Source: Barnesiella sp. WM24 (GTDB lineage Bacteria > Bacteroidota > Bacteroidia > Bacteroidales > Muribaculaceae). From it: DNA of 64,000 bases. Below are positions 1 to 8,919 of this stretch, piece after piece. The notes below the pieces were generated by a model. It made no database searches and was not told the DNA's origin. It saw nothing but the letters and a program-made list of their open reading frames with translations. Made by a program: the position numbers and the translations under genes. The stretch covers positions 62,001 through 126,000 of the forward strand of contig NZ_SPPC01000009.1 of the NCBI RefSeq assembly GCF_004570975.1. The letters run 5' to 3'. The first letter of the stretch is position 1. Every line of letters begins with the position of its first letter.

Positions 1-536
1 AATGTAGTTCCTGCGGCGATATTCTGATAAGCGAGCACTCCGTCATGAGAGAGTTCTACAGGCTGCATTGTGCCATCGGGTGCGATCATCTCTACATGGG
101 TGTCATCGATGAATGTCATAAGCTTGTAGCTTTCGCTTCCGTTTGCGCTGACACTCCAGCTGCGGTCAGAGTCATTAAAGTCAAGGCGGACGATGCTGCC
201 ATCGTTCTCGCTGGTTATGGTGTAGCCGGTCTTGTCACACTCTACTATGTATTTGCCATCCTGTCCGTCTATCACCTTTTTGCCATAAGCGACAGGGTTG
301 TTTCCGCTCCAGAACTCGATGGAGTTGAACACAACTACATCAGCGAAAGCTGAAACTTCATATACGGGAATAATCCAGAATGCAAAGAACACCAGCTCGT
401 TGACAAATTTGTTGCTGATAGTCTTGTTCCATGTCAGTAACTTGTTGGTCAATGCAAAGCTTCCGATGCATGAAGTGGATAGCATGGATGCCGCGAGGGC
501 AAGCACTACTGCGACGCTGAGATACTTCTTTTTCAT
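1..536 (-). CDS. DUF3332 family lipoprotein (partial, C-terminus beyond window edge)
   Basis: The reading frame is open from an ATG at 536 down to base 1, giving about 178 residues without a stop, so the C-terminus lies outside the window. The first residues form a lipoprotein signal peptide: a MKKKYLSV start, a hydrophobic run and a lipobox ending at Cys23 (LSTSC). The following stretch, with NKLLTWNKTISNKFVNELVFF and an aromatic-rich FWIIPVYEVSAFADVVVFN region, is typical of DUF3332, a family common in Bacteroidota and of unknown function. It lies 40 bp downstream of the MltF-like gene in the same direction, so it is probably the last gene of the cdsA-purM-mltF transcript or has its own weak promoter. 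Family assignment is by recall. Confidence 0.8.
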   Translation of the reverse strand, partial: MKKKYLSVAVVLALAASMLSTSCIGSFALTNKLLTWNKTISNKFVNELVFFAFWIIPVYEVSAFADVVVFNSIEFWSGNNPVAYGKKVIDGQDGKYIVECDKTGYTITSENDGSIVRLDFNDSDRSWSVSANGSESYKLMTFIDDTHVEMIAPDGTMQPVELSHDGVLAYQNIAAGTT

Positions 537-576
537 AATAGAATGTTTTTTTGTTTGAGTTAATGAGATTATTGTT

Positions 577-1962
577 TTAGAGTGCCACCTGTCTTTGGCA
601 ACGCTCATAAAAGTCAAGCACTTTTATGACATATTGTGTGGTCTGTTTCCCTCGGAAATAGCCGTATTTACACACCGGGTCGTTGTAATACTCCGGGTTG
701 GCTTTCATCATGAGGGCTTCCTCGACATTCCCACTCCACACTTGCGGGTTTTTGCCATATTTTTTAGCAAGAGCGATTGCGTCATAAATATGGGCTATGC
801 CCGAGTTATATGCCGCCAGAATGAATTTTCGTCGCTCTTCCGGATCGGCGACATGCTTTTTGAGCGATTTGTCAAGATCTTTCAATATTGCCACCGCAGT
901 GCGGATATTAGCTTCCGGGTCGGTAATCTTTGATGACGGAAGACCATAGGCTGTGGCGGTGCGCGGCATTATTTGCATGATTCCCCTCGCTCCTGCCCAT
1001 GACACTACATTGGAGTCAAAATGGCTTTCCGTATATCCTTGCGATGCAAGTATTCGCCAGTCCCAGTCAATCTGTGGCGCATATTTTCGGAACAGATGGT
1101 CGTAAGGCGAAATCTTGCCTCTTGACAGGTCGATATTGTTGACCGGATTCTCTTTGCTAAGCTCAAAATAGCGTTTCAGCAATCTTGCCTGGGTGTTTTT
1201 CGGTTCACTGTCGGCAAGCCAATTGTCAATGCTGTCGGCAAGCCATTGCTTGTCGGTCGCCACTCCCCATGACGAGCGTTGCGGAAAACTGATTTCCATG
1301 CCGATGTCAAGAGAATTGTAATATGTCTTATTCAATTGGGCGATGTCGCTGTCTACTACCGTAAGAGGAATTTTTCCGTTGGAGACCATTTCTATGAGGT
1401 CTTCGGTGATGAGGGTGTCTTCGGCTACGGTATGGATTATGATTCCGCCGCCGAGCTCTTCGTTCAGGTTGTTGAGGCGATGTTGATATTTTGAATCTTT
1501 CTCAACATAGATTTCTCTGCCTACGAGCTGAGTCACGTCAGTGATGTGGTCTTCACCACGGCTTTTGGGCTGGACCAATACCTGGTGGGTGATGTTTTCC
1601 GGTCCACAGGGTATTACGCGCCCGCGATATTCCGCGGTAATCGGAATCTCGTAAGCCGCCACGTCTACGTCGCCTGAGTCGACCATCTCGATAAGGGCGG
1701 CGAGACTCGGCGCTACTTTAAGGTCTATGACTATGTCTTTGTCTTTTCCAAATCCGGAAATAAGGTCATAGTCATAGCCCATTTTTTCTTCGCGATATAT
1801 AAAATAGGATGTAGGGCTGTAAAGTGTGCCGACGCGCAGGGTGTCGGGCAGTTTACCGATAGAGTCGTTGTCGTCTCCGGCACCGGCGCCTGCGTGACGG
1901 CATCCTGTCATGGATGCCGCCGCGAGTATCAGCGATGGAAGGATAAGACACAGCCCTCTCAT
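577..1962 (-). CDS. MltF-like membrane-bound lytic transglycosylase
   Basis: A 461-residue predicted lipoprotein with lipobox ending at Cys21 (AAASMTGC). Residues of about 40-270 look like a periplasmic solute-binding domain of family 3 (GYDYDLISGFGKD, VDVAAYEIPIT). Residues of about 290-440 form a lysozyme-like SLT domain, with the probable catalytic Glu in YTESHF and the motif GARGIMQIMPRTA. This two-domain order is that of MltF, which cleaves peptidoglycan glycan strands to 1,6-anhydro-muropeptides at the outer membrane. The gene starts 5 bp after the purM stop codon, so the two are probably co-transcribed. Murein recycling genes (AmgK/MurU-like) occur elsewhere in the window and could use such products. 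Confidence 0.87.
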   Translation of the reverse strand: MRGLCLILPSLILAAASMTGCRHAGAGAGDDNDSIGKLPDTLRVGTLYSPTSYFIYREEKMGYDYDLISGFGKDKDIVIDLKVAPSLAALIEMVDSGDVDVAAYEIPITAEYRGRVIPCGPENITHQVLVQPKSRGEDHITDVTQLVGREIYVEKDSKYQHRLNNLNEELGGGIIIHTVAEDTLITEDLIEMVSNGKIPLTVVDSDIAQLNKTYYNSLDIGMEISFPQRSSWGVATDKQWLADSIDNWLADSEPKNTQARLLKRYFELSKENPVNNIDLSRGKISPYDHLFRKYAPQIDWDWRILASQGYTESHFDSNVVSWAGARGIMQIMPRTATAYGLPSSKITDPEANIRTAVAILKDLDKSLKKHVADPEERRKFILAAYNSGIAHIYDAIALAKKYGKNPQVWSGNVEEALMMKANPEYYNDPVCKYGYFRGKQTTQYVIKVLDFYERCQRQVAL

Positions 1963-1967
1963 AGACG

Positions 1968-3134
1968 TTAGTATTCAAAAGTCCCTTTGTCGGAAATGAT
2001 GGTAAGCTTGTTTGCCGGAGCGTCTTCAACTCTTCCCACAATTTGAGCCGGGATGCCCATAGATTCCGAGATTTCAATTACGCGCGCGGCGTCGTCGGGG
2101 GAGAGATAAATCTCCATGCGGTGTCCCATGTTGAACACTTTGTACATTTCTTTCCAGTCAGTGGCTGATTCACGCTGTATCATGTCAAACAGCGGCGGCA
2201 CGGGGAAAAGGTTGTCTTTTATGACATGCTTGTCGGTTACAAAGTGCATGATTTTTGTCTGTGCTCCGCCTGAACAGTGTACCATTCCATGAATCTTTGA
2301 CCGCATTTCGTCAAGCAGACGCTTGATTACCGGCGCATAGGTGCGGGTGGGGGAAAGCACCAGTTTGCCTGCGTCAAGAGGGGTGCCTTCGACTTTGTCC
2401 TGAAGGCGCATAGTGCCGGAATATACAAGCAATTCGGGAACTGCTGCGTCAAAACTTTCAGGATATTTAGCTGCAAGTTCATGACAGAATACATCGTGAC
2501 GCGCCGAAGTCAGTCCGTTAGAACCCATTCCGCCGTTGTATTCTTTCTCATAATCGGCTTTTCCATAGCTTGCAAGCCCTACGATGACATCTCCGCCTTT
2601 TATATTGGCATTGTCGATGACATCGCTGCGTTTCATTCGGCATGTCACGGTGCTGTCCACTATTATGGAGCGCACAAGGTCGCCGACATCTGCTGTCTCA
2701 CCGCCTGTACTGTAAATGGTGACTCCCATTTCACGCAGTTCGGCAAGCAGCTCTTCGGTCCCGTTTATGACTGCTGCGATTACCTCGCCCGGTATAAGCA
2801 TTTTGTTCCTGCCTATAGTGGAGCTTACGAGGATATTGTCGGTCGCTCCTACGCAAAGAAGGTCATCGATATTCATTATAAGCGCATCCTGCGCTATCCC
2901 TTTCCACACACTGATGTCGCCCGTTTCCTTCCAATAGATGTAGGCAAGTGACGATTTTGTACCTGCACCGTCAGCGTGCATGATGTTGCAATATTCGGGG
3001 TCGCCTCCGAGATAGTCGGGTATTATCTTGCAGAATGCCTTGGGATATAGTCCCTTGTCGATATTCTTTATGGCGTTGTGTACATCTTCTTTTGATGCAG
3101 AAACACCCCTCATGTCATAGCGCTGGTCGCTCAT
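1968..3134 (-). CDS. purM: Phosphoribosylformylglycinamidine cyclo-ligase (AIR synthase), long Bacteroidota form
   Basis: A 388-residue protein with the AIR-synthase fold. It converts formylglycinamidine ribonucleotide to aminoimidazole ribonucleotide with ATP in purine synthesis. Visible signatures are HADGAGTKSSLAY near the N-terminus, DALIMNIDDLLCVGA, the glycine-rich STGGETADVGD loop and VGLASYGKADYE. It is longer than the enterobacterial enzyme (about 345 residues), as is usual in this phylum. It lies 27 bp downstream of cdsA and 5 bp upstream of the MltF-like gene. The ATG at 3134 starts MSDQRYDMRGVS, a plausible N-terminus. A general AIR synthase-related function cannot be excluded, but purM is most likely. 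Confidence 0.85.
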   Translation of the reverse strand: MSDQRYDMRGVSASKEDVHNAIKNIDKGLYPKAFCKIIPDYLGGDPEYCNIMHADGAGTKSSLAYIYWKETGDISVWKGIAQDALIMNIDDLLCVGATDNILVSSTIGRNKMLIPGEVIAAVINGTEELLAELREMGVTIYSTGGETADVGDLVRSIIVDSTVTCRMKRSDVIDNANIKGGDVIVGLASYGKADYEKEYNGGMGSNGLTSARHDVFCHELAAKYPESFDAAVPELLVYSGTMRLQDKVEGTPLDAGKLVLSPTRTYAPVIKRLLDEMRSKIHGMVHCSGGAQTKIMHFVTDKHVIKDNLFPVPPLFDMIQRESATDWKEMYKVFNMGHRMEIYLSPDDAARVIEISESMGIPAQIVGRVEDAPANKLTIISDKGTFEY

Positions 3135-3161
3135 AATGATGATTAATTTATTATGTGAGAT

Positions 3162-3974
3162 TTATAAATATACGGTGAAAAACAGATAACACAGTGTTGC
3201 CGGAAGCACACACAGCAGTGAGTCGATACGGTCAAGTATGCCACCGTGTCCGGGCATGATATTGCCTGAATCCTTGACGTTAAGGGTGCGCTTGATCATT
3301 GATTCGACCAGGTCGCCCCATGTCGCGAAAATTGACACGGTCAATGCCATCCCTACAAGCTTGCCGATAGGCATATCCATGAAATACCCCGGCCAGAATG
3401 TGCCGAACAGGAGTGCTGCCGCGATGCAGAACACAATGCCTCCCCAGAATCCTTCCCATGATTTCTTTGGCGAAATGCGGGGGAATAGCGGATGTCGCCC
3501 GATTGAACAGCCGACAAGGAACGCTCCCGTATCGTTAAGCCATATGAAAATGAACATGGCGAGGGCTATATGCTGATTCATTAATGAAAGGAGAGATATG
3601 GGGAGCGCTATGTAAAGCTGCCCCATGAATGAATAGGCAAGATTTACAAGACCGGTGGATTTGCTGATGTAAAGTTGCATCACGAGGCGCGCAAGAAGGT
3701 ATAAAAGATAGACGACCGGACCGGCGAGCAACTGATAGTTGACGTAGCCCCACACGCCTCCGACTAAAGTCATGGCGCCTAACGTGTCGATGACACAGAT
3801 GCCGTTATTACGATTCTTGACATTATGATTGCAAAGAGTAAAATACTCTATTTGAGCGAGTATTACAAGGAGCAGGCACAAAGATAGCACGGTCCACTTG
3901 CTTACAAGCACACCGGCAACAATAAGTGCGACATAGATTGCGCCTGAGAAACTGCGCAACAGGATATTCTTCAT
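3162..3974 (-). CDS. cdsA: Phosphatidate cytidylyltransferase
   Basis: A 270-residue polytopic membrane protein with about seven or eight hydrophobic segments. It carries the CDP-diglyceride synthase signature near the C-terminus (MIKRTLNVKDSG, then PGHGGILDRIDSLL) and SPKKSWEGFWGG upstream. It makes CDP-diacylglycerol from phosphatidate and CTP, the branch point of phospholipid synthesis, in the inner membrane. It is the first gene of the leftward cdsA-purM-mltF group. A -7-like box (TATTTTTG on the minus strand, 4004-4011) lies about 30 bp upstream. In many Bacteroidota cdsA follows rsfS-ftsH; here those genes are 37 kb away. Confidence 0.92.
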   Translation of the reverse strand: MKNILLRSFSGAIYVALIVAGVLVSKWTVLSLCLLLVILAQIEYFTLCNHNVKNRNNGICVIDTLGAMTLVGGVWGYVNYQLLAGPVVYLLYLLARLVMQLYISKSTGLVNLAYSFMGQLYIALPISLLSLMNQHIALAMFIFIWLNDTGAFLVGCSIGRHPLFPRISPKKSWEGFWGGIVFCIAAALLFGTFWPGYFMDMPIGKLVGMALTVSIFATWGDLVESMIKRTLNVKDSGNIMPGHGGILDRIDSLLCVLPATLCYLFFTVYL

Positions 3975-4317
3975 CTATCTACTTAAACAAATAAATTTTG
4001 GCTCAAAAATACATAAAAAATATGAATTGATAAAATAACACAAAAAAAGAGTGGGATGTTTACTGTCATGTAAGAAAGAGGATGGAGAGTAGATTCATGA
4101 TTACGTGCCGGAGAGTCACCGAGTGTGGTTTAATGGTGATATTTATATAAATTAATGTGTAGTAATTTTGGATTTTCACACAATTATGTTAATTTTGCAT
4201 TTAAGTGTTAATTTAATGCGCTCTTTTTTAAACGGCGATAAAACATTTAACGCTTGCTTTTGTTAACATTATATAATTATAAAGAAGCTTACATATTAAG
4301 CGTGTATAATAATTGAA
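3975..4317. other. AT-rich divergent intergenic region between cdsA and rprX
   Basis: 343 bp without a supportable gene. It contains a minus-strand -7-like box for cdsA (4004-4011) and a good plus-strand promoter for rprX (4167-4197). The stretch between about 4020 and 4160 shows no reading frame, repeat or strong hairpin that I can see. Confidence 0.6.
4167..4197 (+). promoter_or_regulatory. Bacteroidota-type promoter for rprX-rprY
   Basis: TTTG at 4167-4170, 19 bp spacer, TAATTTTG at 4190-4197: an exact match to the -33/-7 consensus of the Bacteroidota primary sigma factor. Transcription would start near 4204 and leave a leader of about 110 nt before rprX. Confidence 0.7.
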
Positions 4318-5841
4318 ATGAAGAAAGCGACTATTTGGTTTCTGACGATAATAATGGCCCTTACATTCTGTGGGTTACTGTACATTCAGGTCATGTATAT
4401 GAATGACATGATAAGGATGCGCGACGACCAGTTTGTCGAGGGCGTGAGGCGAAGTCTTTACAGCGTGTCCACCACTCTGGAGCAAGACGAGACCCGTCAT
4501 TTTCTTGAAGAAGATGCCGCTGCAATAGAAAGTTCGATATTCTCTCAGGTCGACACCAAGAAGCGAAACGGCATAGGCAGTCTGAACTATTCGTTTACCA
4601 CCCCCGAAGGGCTTGAGGCAAATCTTACGATACAGGGCAATCTCAAGTCGCTTCCCCAGGCCGATGCCACTCCTAAGAAAAATGATTACAGCAATATGCA
4701 GGAGAGCATAAGAGGTCAGTATCTTTACCAGCGGGGCTTGCTTAATGAAGTCATACTTAACATATTGAGCCAGTCGAGCAATCGCCCCATACAGGAGCGT
4801 GCCGACTCTGCGGTGGTCGACGGCTATCTTCATTCCGAGCTTGAAAACAATGGCTTGAACCTGCCGTTTGAGTTTGCGGTGGTCAACCGCGGGGGCAGGG
4901 TGATATATAAGTCAGCCGGTTACAACAGTGCCGATATCGAACATAACAATATGTTTGTCCAGACATTGTTCCCCAATGACCCGGCGAGCCGTACCAACTA
5001 TCTTAAAGTGTATTTCCCCACTAAAAACGATTATATCCTTTCATCGGTAAAGCTGATGATACCGTCATTCATTTTCACGATAATCCTTCTGATTGTATTC
5101 CTTTACACAATCATCATAGCTTTCAAGCAGAAGCGGCTTACGGAGATGAAAAATGACTTTATCAACAACATGACCCATGAGTTCAAGACGCCTATTTCAT
5201 CAATATCACTCGCGGCCCAGATGCTTAATGACGATTCGGTAAGGAAGTCGCCGGCGATGATGCAGCATATCGCGACAGTAATCAATGACGAGACCAAGCG
5301 TTTGCGTTTTCAGGTCGAGAAAGTGCTCCAGATGTCTATGTTTGACAGGCAGAAGGCAACTTTGAGGCTACAGGAAATTGATGCCAACAAGGCTATCGCA
5401 AATATTGTGTCGACCTTCAAGCTCAAAGTCGAGAGCTATGGCGGAAAGATTGTGAGCGACCTTGCGGCTGATGATTCAATCGTGGAGGTGGATGAAATGC
5501 ACTTTACCAATGTGATATTTAACTTGCTTGACAATGCTGTCAAATATCGCAAGGAGGACGCCCCGTTGCAATTAAAGGTGACTACAGCCGATATATCGGG
5601 CAACCGTCTTGAAATCCGTATCTCGGACAACGGAATCGGTATACGCCGGGATGACCTTAAAAAGATTTTTGAAAAGTTTTATCGTGTCTCCACGGGCAAC
5701 CGTCATGATGTAAAAGGCTTCGGTCTCGGTCTTGCCTATGTCCACAAGATGGTGACGGAGCTGAAAGGCGACATACGCGTGGAGAGCGAATTTGGAACAG
5801 GAACAACATTTATAATTATATTACCACTCACAAAAAACTAA
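4318..5841 (+). CDS. rprX: Sensor histidine kinase, RprX type
   Basis: A 507-residue membrane kinase. Transmembrane segments lie near residues 5-25 and 245-268 and frame a periplasmic sensor region of about 220 residues. The dimerisation domain has NNMTHEFKTPI with the phospho-acceptor His287, and the ATPase domain shows the N box (NLLDNAVKYR), G1 (SDNGIGI) and G2 (GFGLGLAYV). No HAMP domain is evident. It phosphorylates the response regulator encoded 6 bp downstream. Assignment to RprX rests on that regulator, which closely resembles RprY of Bacteroides fragilis as I recall it. The signal sensed is not visible from sequence. Confidence 0.85.
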   Translation: MKKATIWFLTIIMALTFCGLLYIQVMYMNDMIRMRDDQFVEGVRRSLYSVSTTLEQDETRHFLEEDAAAIESSIFSQVDTKKRNGIGSLNYSFTTPEGLEANLTIQGNLKSLPQADATPKKNDYSNMQESIRGQYLYQRGLLNEVILNILSQSSNRPIQERADSAVVDGYLHSELENNGLNLPFEFAVVNRGGRVIYKSAGYNSADIEHNNMFVQTLFPNDPASRTNYLKVYFPTKNDYILSSVKLMIPSFIFTIILLIVFLYTIIIAFKQKRLTEMKNDFINNMTHEFKTPISSISLAAQMLNDDSVRKSPAMMQHIATVINDETKRLRFQVEKVLQMSMFDRQKATLRLQEIDANKAIANIVSTFKLKVESYGGKIVSDLAADDSIVEVDEMHFTNVIFNLLDNAVKYRKEDAPLQLKVTTADISGNRLEIRISDNGIGIRRDDLKKIFEKFYRVSTGNRHDVKGFGLGLAYVHKMVTELKGDIRVESEFGTGTTFIIILPLTKN

Positions 5842-5847
5842 ATTATT

Positions 5848-6558
5848 ATGGAAGAGCGTTTGCGTATATTACTATGCGAAGATGATGAGAATCTTGGCAT
5901 GTTGCTGCGAGAATATCTCCAGGCAAAAGGCTTCAACGCCGATTTGTTTCCCGACGGAGAGGCAGGTTACAAGGCGTTCCTTAAAGGGAAGTACGATCTT
6001 TGTGTGCTTGACGTGATGATGCCGAAAAAGGATGGCTTTGCGTTGGCTCAGGAAATCCGCACTGTCAACTCTGAAGTGCCCATTATTTTCCTTACGGCTA
6101 AATCCTTGAAAGAAGATATACTTGAAGGCTTCAAAATCGGAGCGGATGATTATATCACCAAGCCTTTCTCTATGGAGGAGCTTGTGTTTAGAATTGAAGC
6201 TATCCTGCGTCGAGTAAAGGGTAAGAAGGGCAAGGAAATCACGATGTATAAAATCGGCAGATTTACCTTTGACACCCAGAAGCAGGTGCTTATGATTGAC
6301 GACAAAGTGACTAAGCTTACCACCAAGGAGTCGGAACTGTTGAGCCTGCTTTGTGCCCATGTCAACGAAATTCTTGAACGTAACTTTGCGTTAAAGACCA
6401 TATGGATCGACGACAACTATTTCAACGCACGATCAATGGATGTCTACATCACCAAGTTGCGTAAGCATCTTAAAGATGATCCTTCGATTGAAATCATCAA
6501 CATCCACGGTAAGGGCTATAAGCTCATCGCTCCCGAGGTTGAGAGCAAGAGCAACTAA
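5848..6558 (+). CDS. rprY: OmpR-family response regulator, RprY type
   Basis: A 236-residue regulator. The receiver domain (about 1-120) has the acidic pocket CEDDEN, phospho-acceptor Asp55 in VLDVMMPKKDG, and the conserved Lys in DYITKPFS. A winged-helix DNA-binding domain (about 135-230) follows, with YITKLRKHLKDD and IHGKGYKL near the end. The sequence is very close to what I recall of RprY from Bacteroides. In Porphyromonas and Bacteroides this regulator has been tied to stress and metabolic genes; that comes from the literature, not from this window. It is followed by a strong terminator. Confidence 0.9.
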   Translation: MEERLRILLCEDDENLGMLLREYLQAKGFNADLFPDGEAGYKAFLKGKYDLCVLDVMMPKKDGFALAQEIRTVNSEVPIIFLTAKSLKEDILEGFKIGADDYITKPFSMEELVFRIEAILRRVKGKKGKEITMYKIGRFTFDTQKQVLMIDDKVTKLTTKESELLSLLCAHVNEILERNFALKTIWIDDNYFNARSMDVYITKLRKHLKDDPSIEIINIHGKGYKLIAPEVESKSN

Positions 6559-6573
6559 ATCAGAGTTTATGTA

Positions 6574-6614
6574 AAAGATAAGGACGCACTATTCGGTGTG
6601 TCCTTATCTTTTTT
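6574..6614 (+). terminator. Intrinsic terminator after rprY
   Basis: AAGATAAGGACGCAC pairs with GTGTGTCCTTATCTT around a short loop, followed by a T run. It separates rprXY from galK. Confidence 0.85.
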
Positions 6615-6670
6615 ATGCCAAATCGTGGTAATTAAGTAGCGGCAGTCATAGAGTATTGGAAATATTTGTT

Positions 6671-6678
6671 TAAATTTG
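6671..6678 (+). promoter_or_regulatory. -7 box upstream of galK
   Basis: TAAATTTG matches TAnnTTTG and lies 45 bp before the galK ATG. A convincing -33 TTTG at the usual spacing was not seen. Confidence 0.5.
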
Positions 6679-6723
6679 CGATATGTAAACATCGATTATT
6701 AACCTGAAACAATAATAACTATT

Positions 6724-7860
6724 ATGAACATGAAAGAGACAATCAAGCAGTGCTTCAGCGAACGCTTCGGGACTGCGGGTACGGTATATGCCTCGTCGGG
6801 TCGTATCAACCTGATAGGCGAACACACCGATTACAATGGCGGCTTTGTATTCCCCGGCGCTATCGACAAGGCGATTATGGCAGAGATTAAGCCTAACGGG
6901 ACTGACAAGGTGAGAGCTTATTCGGTTGATATTGATGAATATGCTGAATTTGGACTGAATGAGGAGGATGCTCCCCGTCAGCAGTGGGCAAGATATATAT
7001 TCGGTGTTTGCCGTGAGATTATCAAGCGAGGCGGGAAAGTAGAGGGCTTTGATACCGTATTTGCCGGAAATGTCCCTCTCGGCGCCGGATTGTCTTCATC
7101 GGCTGCGCTTGAAAGTTGTTTTGCGTTTGCGCTTAACGATCTTTTTAATGACAATAAGATTGACAAGTTTGAACTTGCTAAAATAGGTCAGTCGACAGAG
7201 CATAATTATTGTGGTGTGAATTGTGGCATTATGGACCAGTTTGCATCAGTATTTGGAAAGAAGGACAATCTTATTCGTCTTGATTGCCGTTCGCTTGAAT
7301 ATGAATATTTCTTGTTCAAGCTTGATGGTTACAGACTGGTGCTTGTCGACTCGAAAGTAAAGCATGAGCTTGTTGACTCTCCGTATAACAAGCGCCGTGC
7401 GTCATGTGAGCATGTAGCAAATGTGCTTGGCGTGGAGACACTACGCGACGCAGAGCTTGCCGACCTTGAAAAAGTAAAAGACAGCATCTCTGAGGAAGAT
7501 TACAATCGCGCCAAATATGTGATTGAGGAAAAACAGCGTGTGCTTGATGTATGTGACGCCTTGGAGAAGGGTGACTACGAGACTGTAGGCGACCGCATGT
7601 ACAAGACTCATGAAGGAATGTCGAAGCTTTATGAAGTGAGCTGCATAGAACTTGACTATCTCAATGACATCGCAAAAGAATGTGGGGTCACCGGCTCGCG
7701 TATCATGGGCGGAGGATTCGGCGGTTGCACAATCAATCTTGTTAAAGATGAATTGTATGACAACTTCATAGCGACGGCAAAGAAAAAATTTGCTGAAAAA
7801 TATGGTCATGAGCCTCAGATATATGATGTCGTGATTTCTGATGGAGCAAGAAAAATTTAA
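6724..7860 (+). CDS. galK: Galactokinase
   Basis: A 378-residue GHMP-family kinase that phosphorylates galactose at C1 with ATP (Leloir pathway, cytoplasm). All three family motifs are present: GRINLIGEHTDYNGG (galactokinase signature), the ATP-binding VPLGAGLSSSAALE, and GSRIMGGGFGGCTI near the C-terminus. It is the first gene of a tight rightward group with galM (9 bp gap) and a nucleotidyltransferase (6 bp gap). The ATG at 6724 follows an A-rich leader, and a second in-frame ATG lies 6 bp later. No galT, galE or transporter lies in the window. Confidence 0.95.
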   Translation: MNMKETIKQCFSERFGTAGTVYASSGRINLIGEHTDYNGGFVFPGAIDKAIMAEIKPNGTDKVRAYSVDIDEYAEFGLNEEDAPRQQWARYIFGVCREIIKRGGKVEGFDTVFAGNVPLGAGLSSSAALESCFAFALNDLFNDNKIDKFELAKIGQSTEHNYCGVNCGIMDQFASVFGKKDNLIRLDCRSLEYEYFLFKLDGYRLVLVDSKVKHELVDSPYNKRRASCEHVANVLGVETLRDAELADLEKVKDSISEEDYNRAKYVIEEKQRVLDVCDALEKGDYETVGDRMYKTHEGMSKLYEVSCIELDYLNDIAKECGVTGSRIMGGGFGGCTINLVKDELYDNFIATAKKKFAEKYGHEPQIYDVVISDGARKI

Positions 7861-7869
7861 GATATAATT

Positions 7870-8913
7870 ATGGATATTGAGAAGAAGAGTGTAAAATCGC
7901 CTAAGGGCGATATTACACTCTATACATTAACAAATAAGACAGGAGCGTCGGTGACGGTTTCGAGCCTCGGTGCGGGAATCGTTAGTGTGATAGTCCCCGA
8001 CAGGGATGGAAAGCTTGCCGATGTTTCTCTCGGATATGCGAATCCTGCCGACTATTTCGGCGACGGTCCATGTGCCGGCAAGACTCCCGGACGATATGCC
8101 AACCGTATAGCAAAAGGGCGGTTTAAGATAGGCAACAAGGAGTATTGTCTCGCGATTAACAACGGACCCAACGCGTTGCACGGCGGTCCCGAGGGCTTCA
8201 TGAACCGTATATGGGAATCGGAAGCAAAAGGGAGCCACGTCAAGTTTACATACACGTCGGCCGATGGCGAGGAAGGCTATCCAGGGGAGGTAAAGGCGAC
8301 GGTCATCTATACATGGAATGATGATAATGAGCTTAAAATAGAGCTTCTTGCCGAGTCAGATAAAAAGACCGTCGTGAATCTTACCAATCATGCCTATTTT
8401 AACCTTGATGGAGAGGACAGCGGCACTGTGCTTGACCACGAGTTACAATTGTTTGCTTCACGATGGCTGCCGACCGATGACACCCAGATTCCTTTAGGCG
8501 AGATAGCCGAAGTAAAGGATACACCGATGGATTTCACCGCTCCCAAGAAAATAGGCAAGGAGATTCATGCTGATTTCGATGCACTGAAGATAGGAAAAGG
8601 CTATGACCATTGCTGGGTGCTTGACGGCTGGCACAAGCATACGATAATCAAGGCGGCACGCCTGTGGTCGGATAAGAGCGGCAGGGTACTGGATGTCCTG
8701 ACTACACAGCCCGGAGCGCAAGTGTATACCGGCAATTGGCTCGGAGGCAGCCCTGTCGGTAAAAGCGGACGCCCTTATAACGATTATGACGGTGTGGCTA
8801 TTGAATGTCAGGGTTTCCCTGATGCACCAAACCACCGCAATTTCCCCTGCCAGCTGCTTGGTCCCGGAGAACTTTATGACCAGACAATCATATATAAATT
8901 TTCAACGAAGTAA
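7870..8913 (+). CDS. galM: Aldose 1-epimerase (galactose mutarotase)
   Basis: A 347-residue enzyme interconverting alpha and beta anomers of galactose and glucose. Motifs are TPGRYANRIAKGRF near residue 75, the catalytic-region TNHAYFNLDG and the conserved Glu in VAIECQGFPDAPNH. No signal peptide is visible, so it is probably cytoplasmic and supplies alpha-galactose to the kinase encoded just upstream. The length is normal for the family. Confidence 0.93.
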   Translation: MDIEKKSVKSPKGDITLYTLTNKTGASVTVSSLGAGIVSVIVPDRDGKLADVSLGYANPADYFGDGPCAGKTPGRYANRIAKGRFKIGNKEYCLAINNGPNALHGGPEGFMNRIWESEAKGSHVKFTYTSADGEEGYPGEVKATVIYTWNDDNELKIELLAESDKKTVVNLTNHAYFNLDGEDSGTVLDHELQLFASRWLPTDDTQIPLGEIAEVKDTPMDFTAPKKIGKEIHADFDALKIGKGYDHCWVLDGWHKHTIIKAARLWSDKSGRVLDVLTTQPGAQVYTGNWLGGSPVGKSGRPYNDYDGVAIECQGFPDAPNHRNFPCQLLGPGELYDQTIIYKFSTK

Positions 8914-8919
8914 TTTAGG

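Noticed and set aside
1-560. Plus-strand frames at the window start (45-353 and 298-558)
   Set aside because: They are shadows of the minus-strand DUF3332 lipoprotein gene, which has a signal peptide and family motifs.
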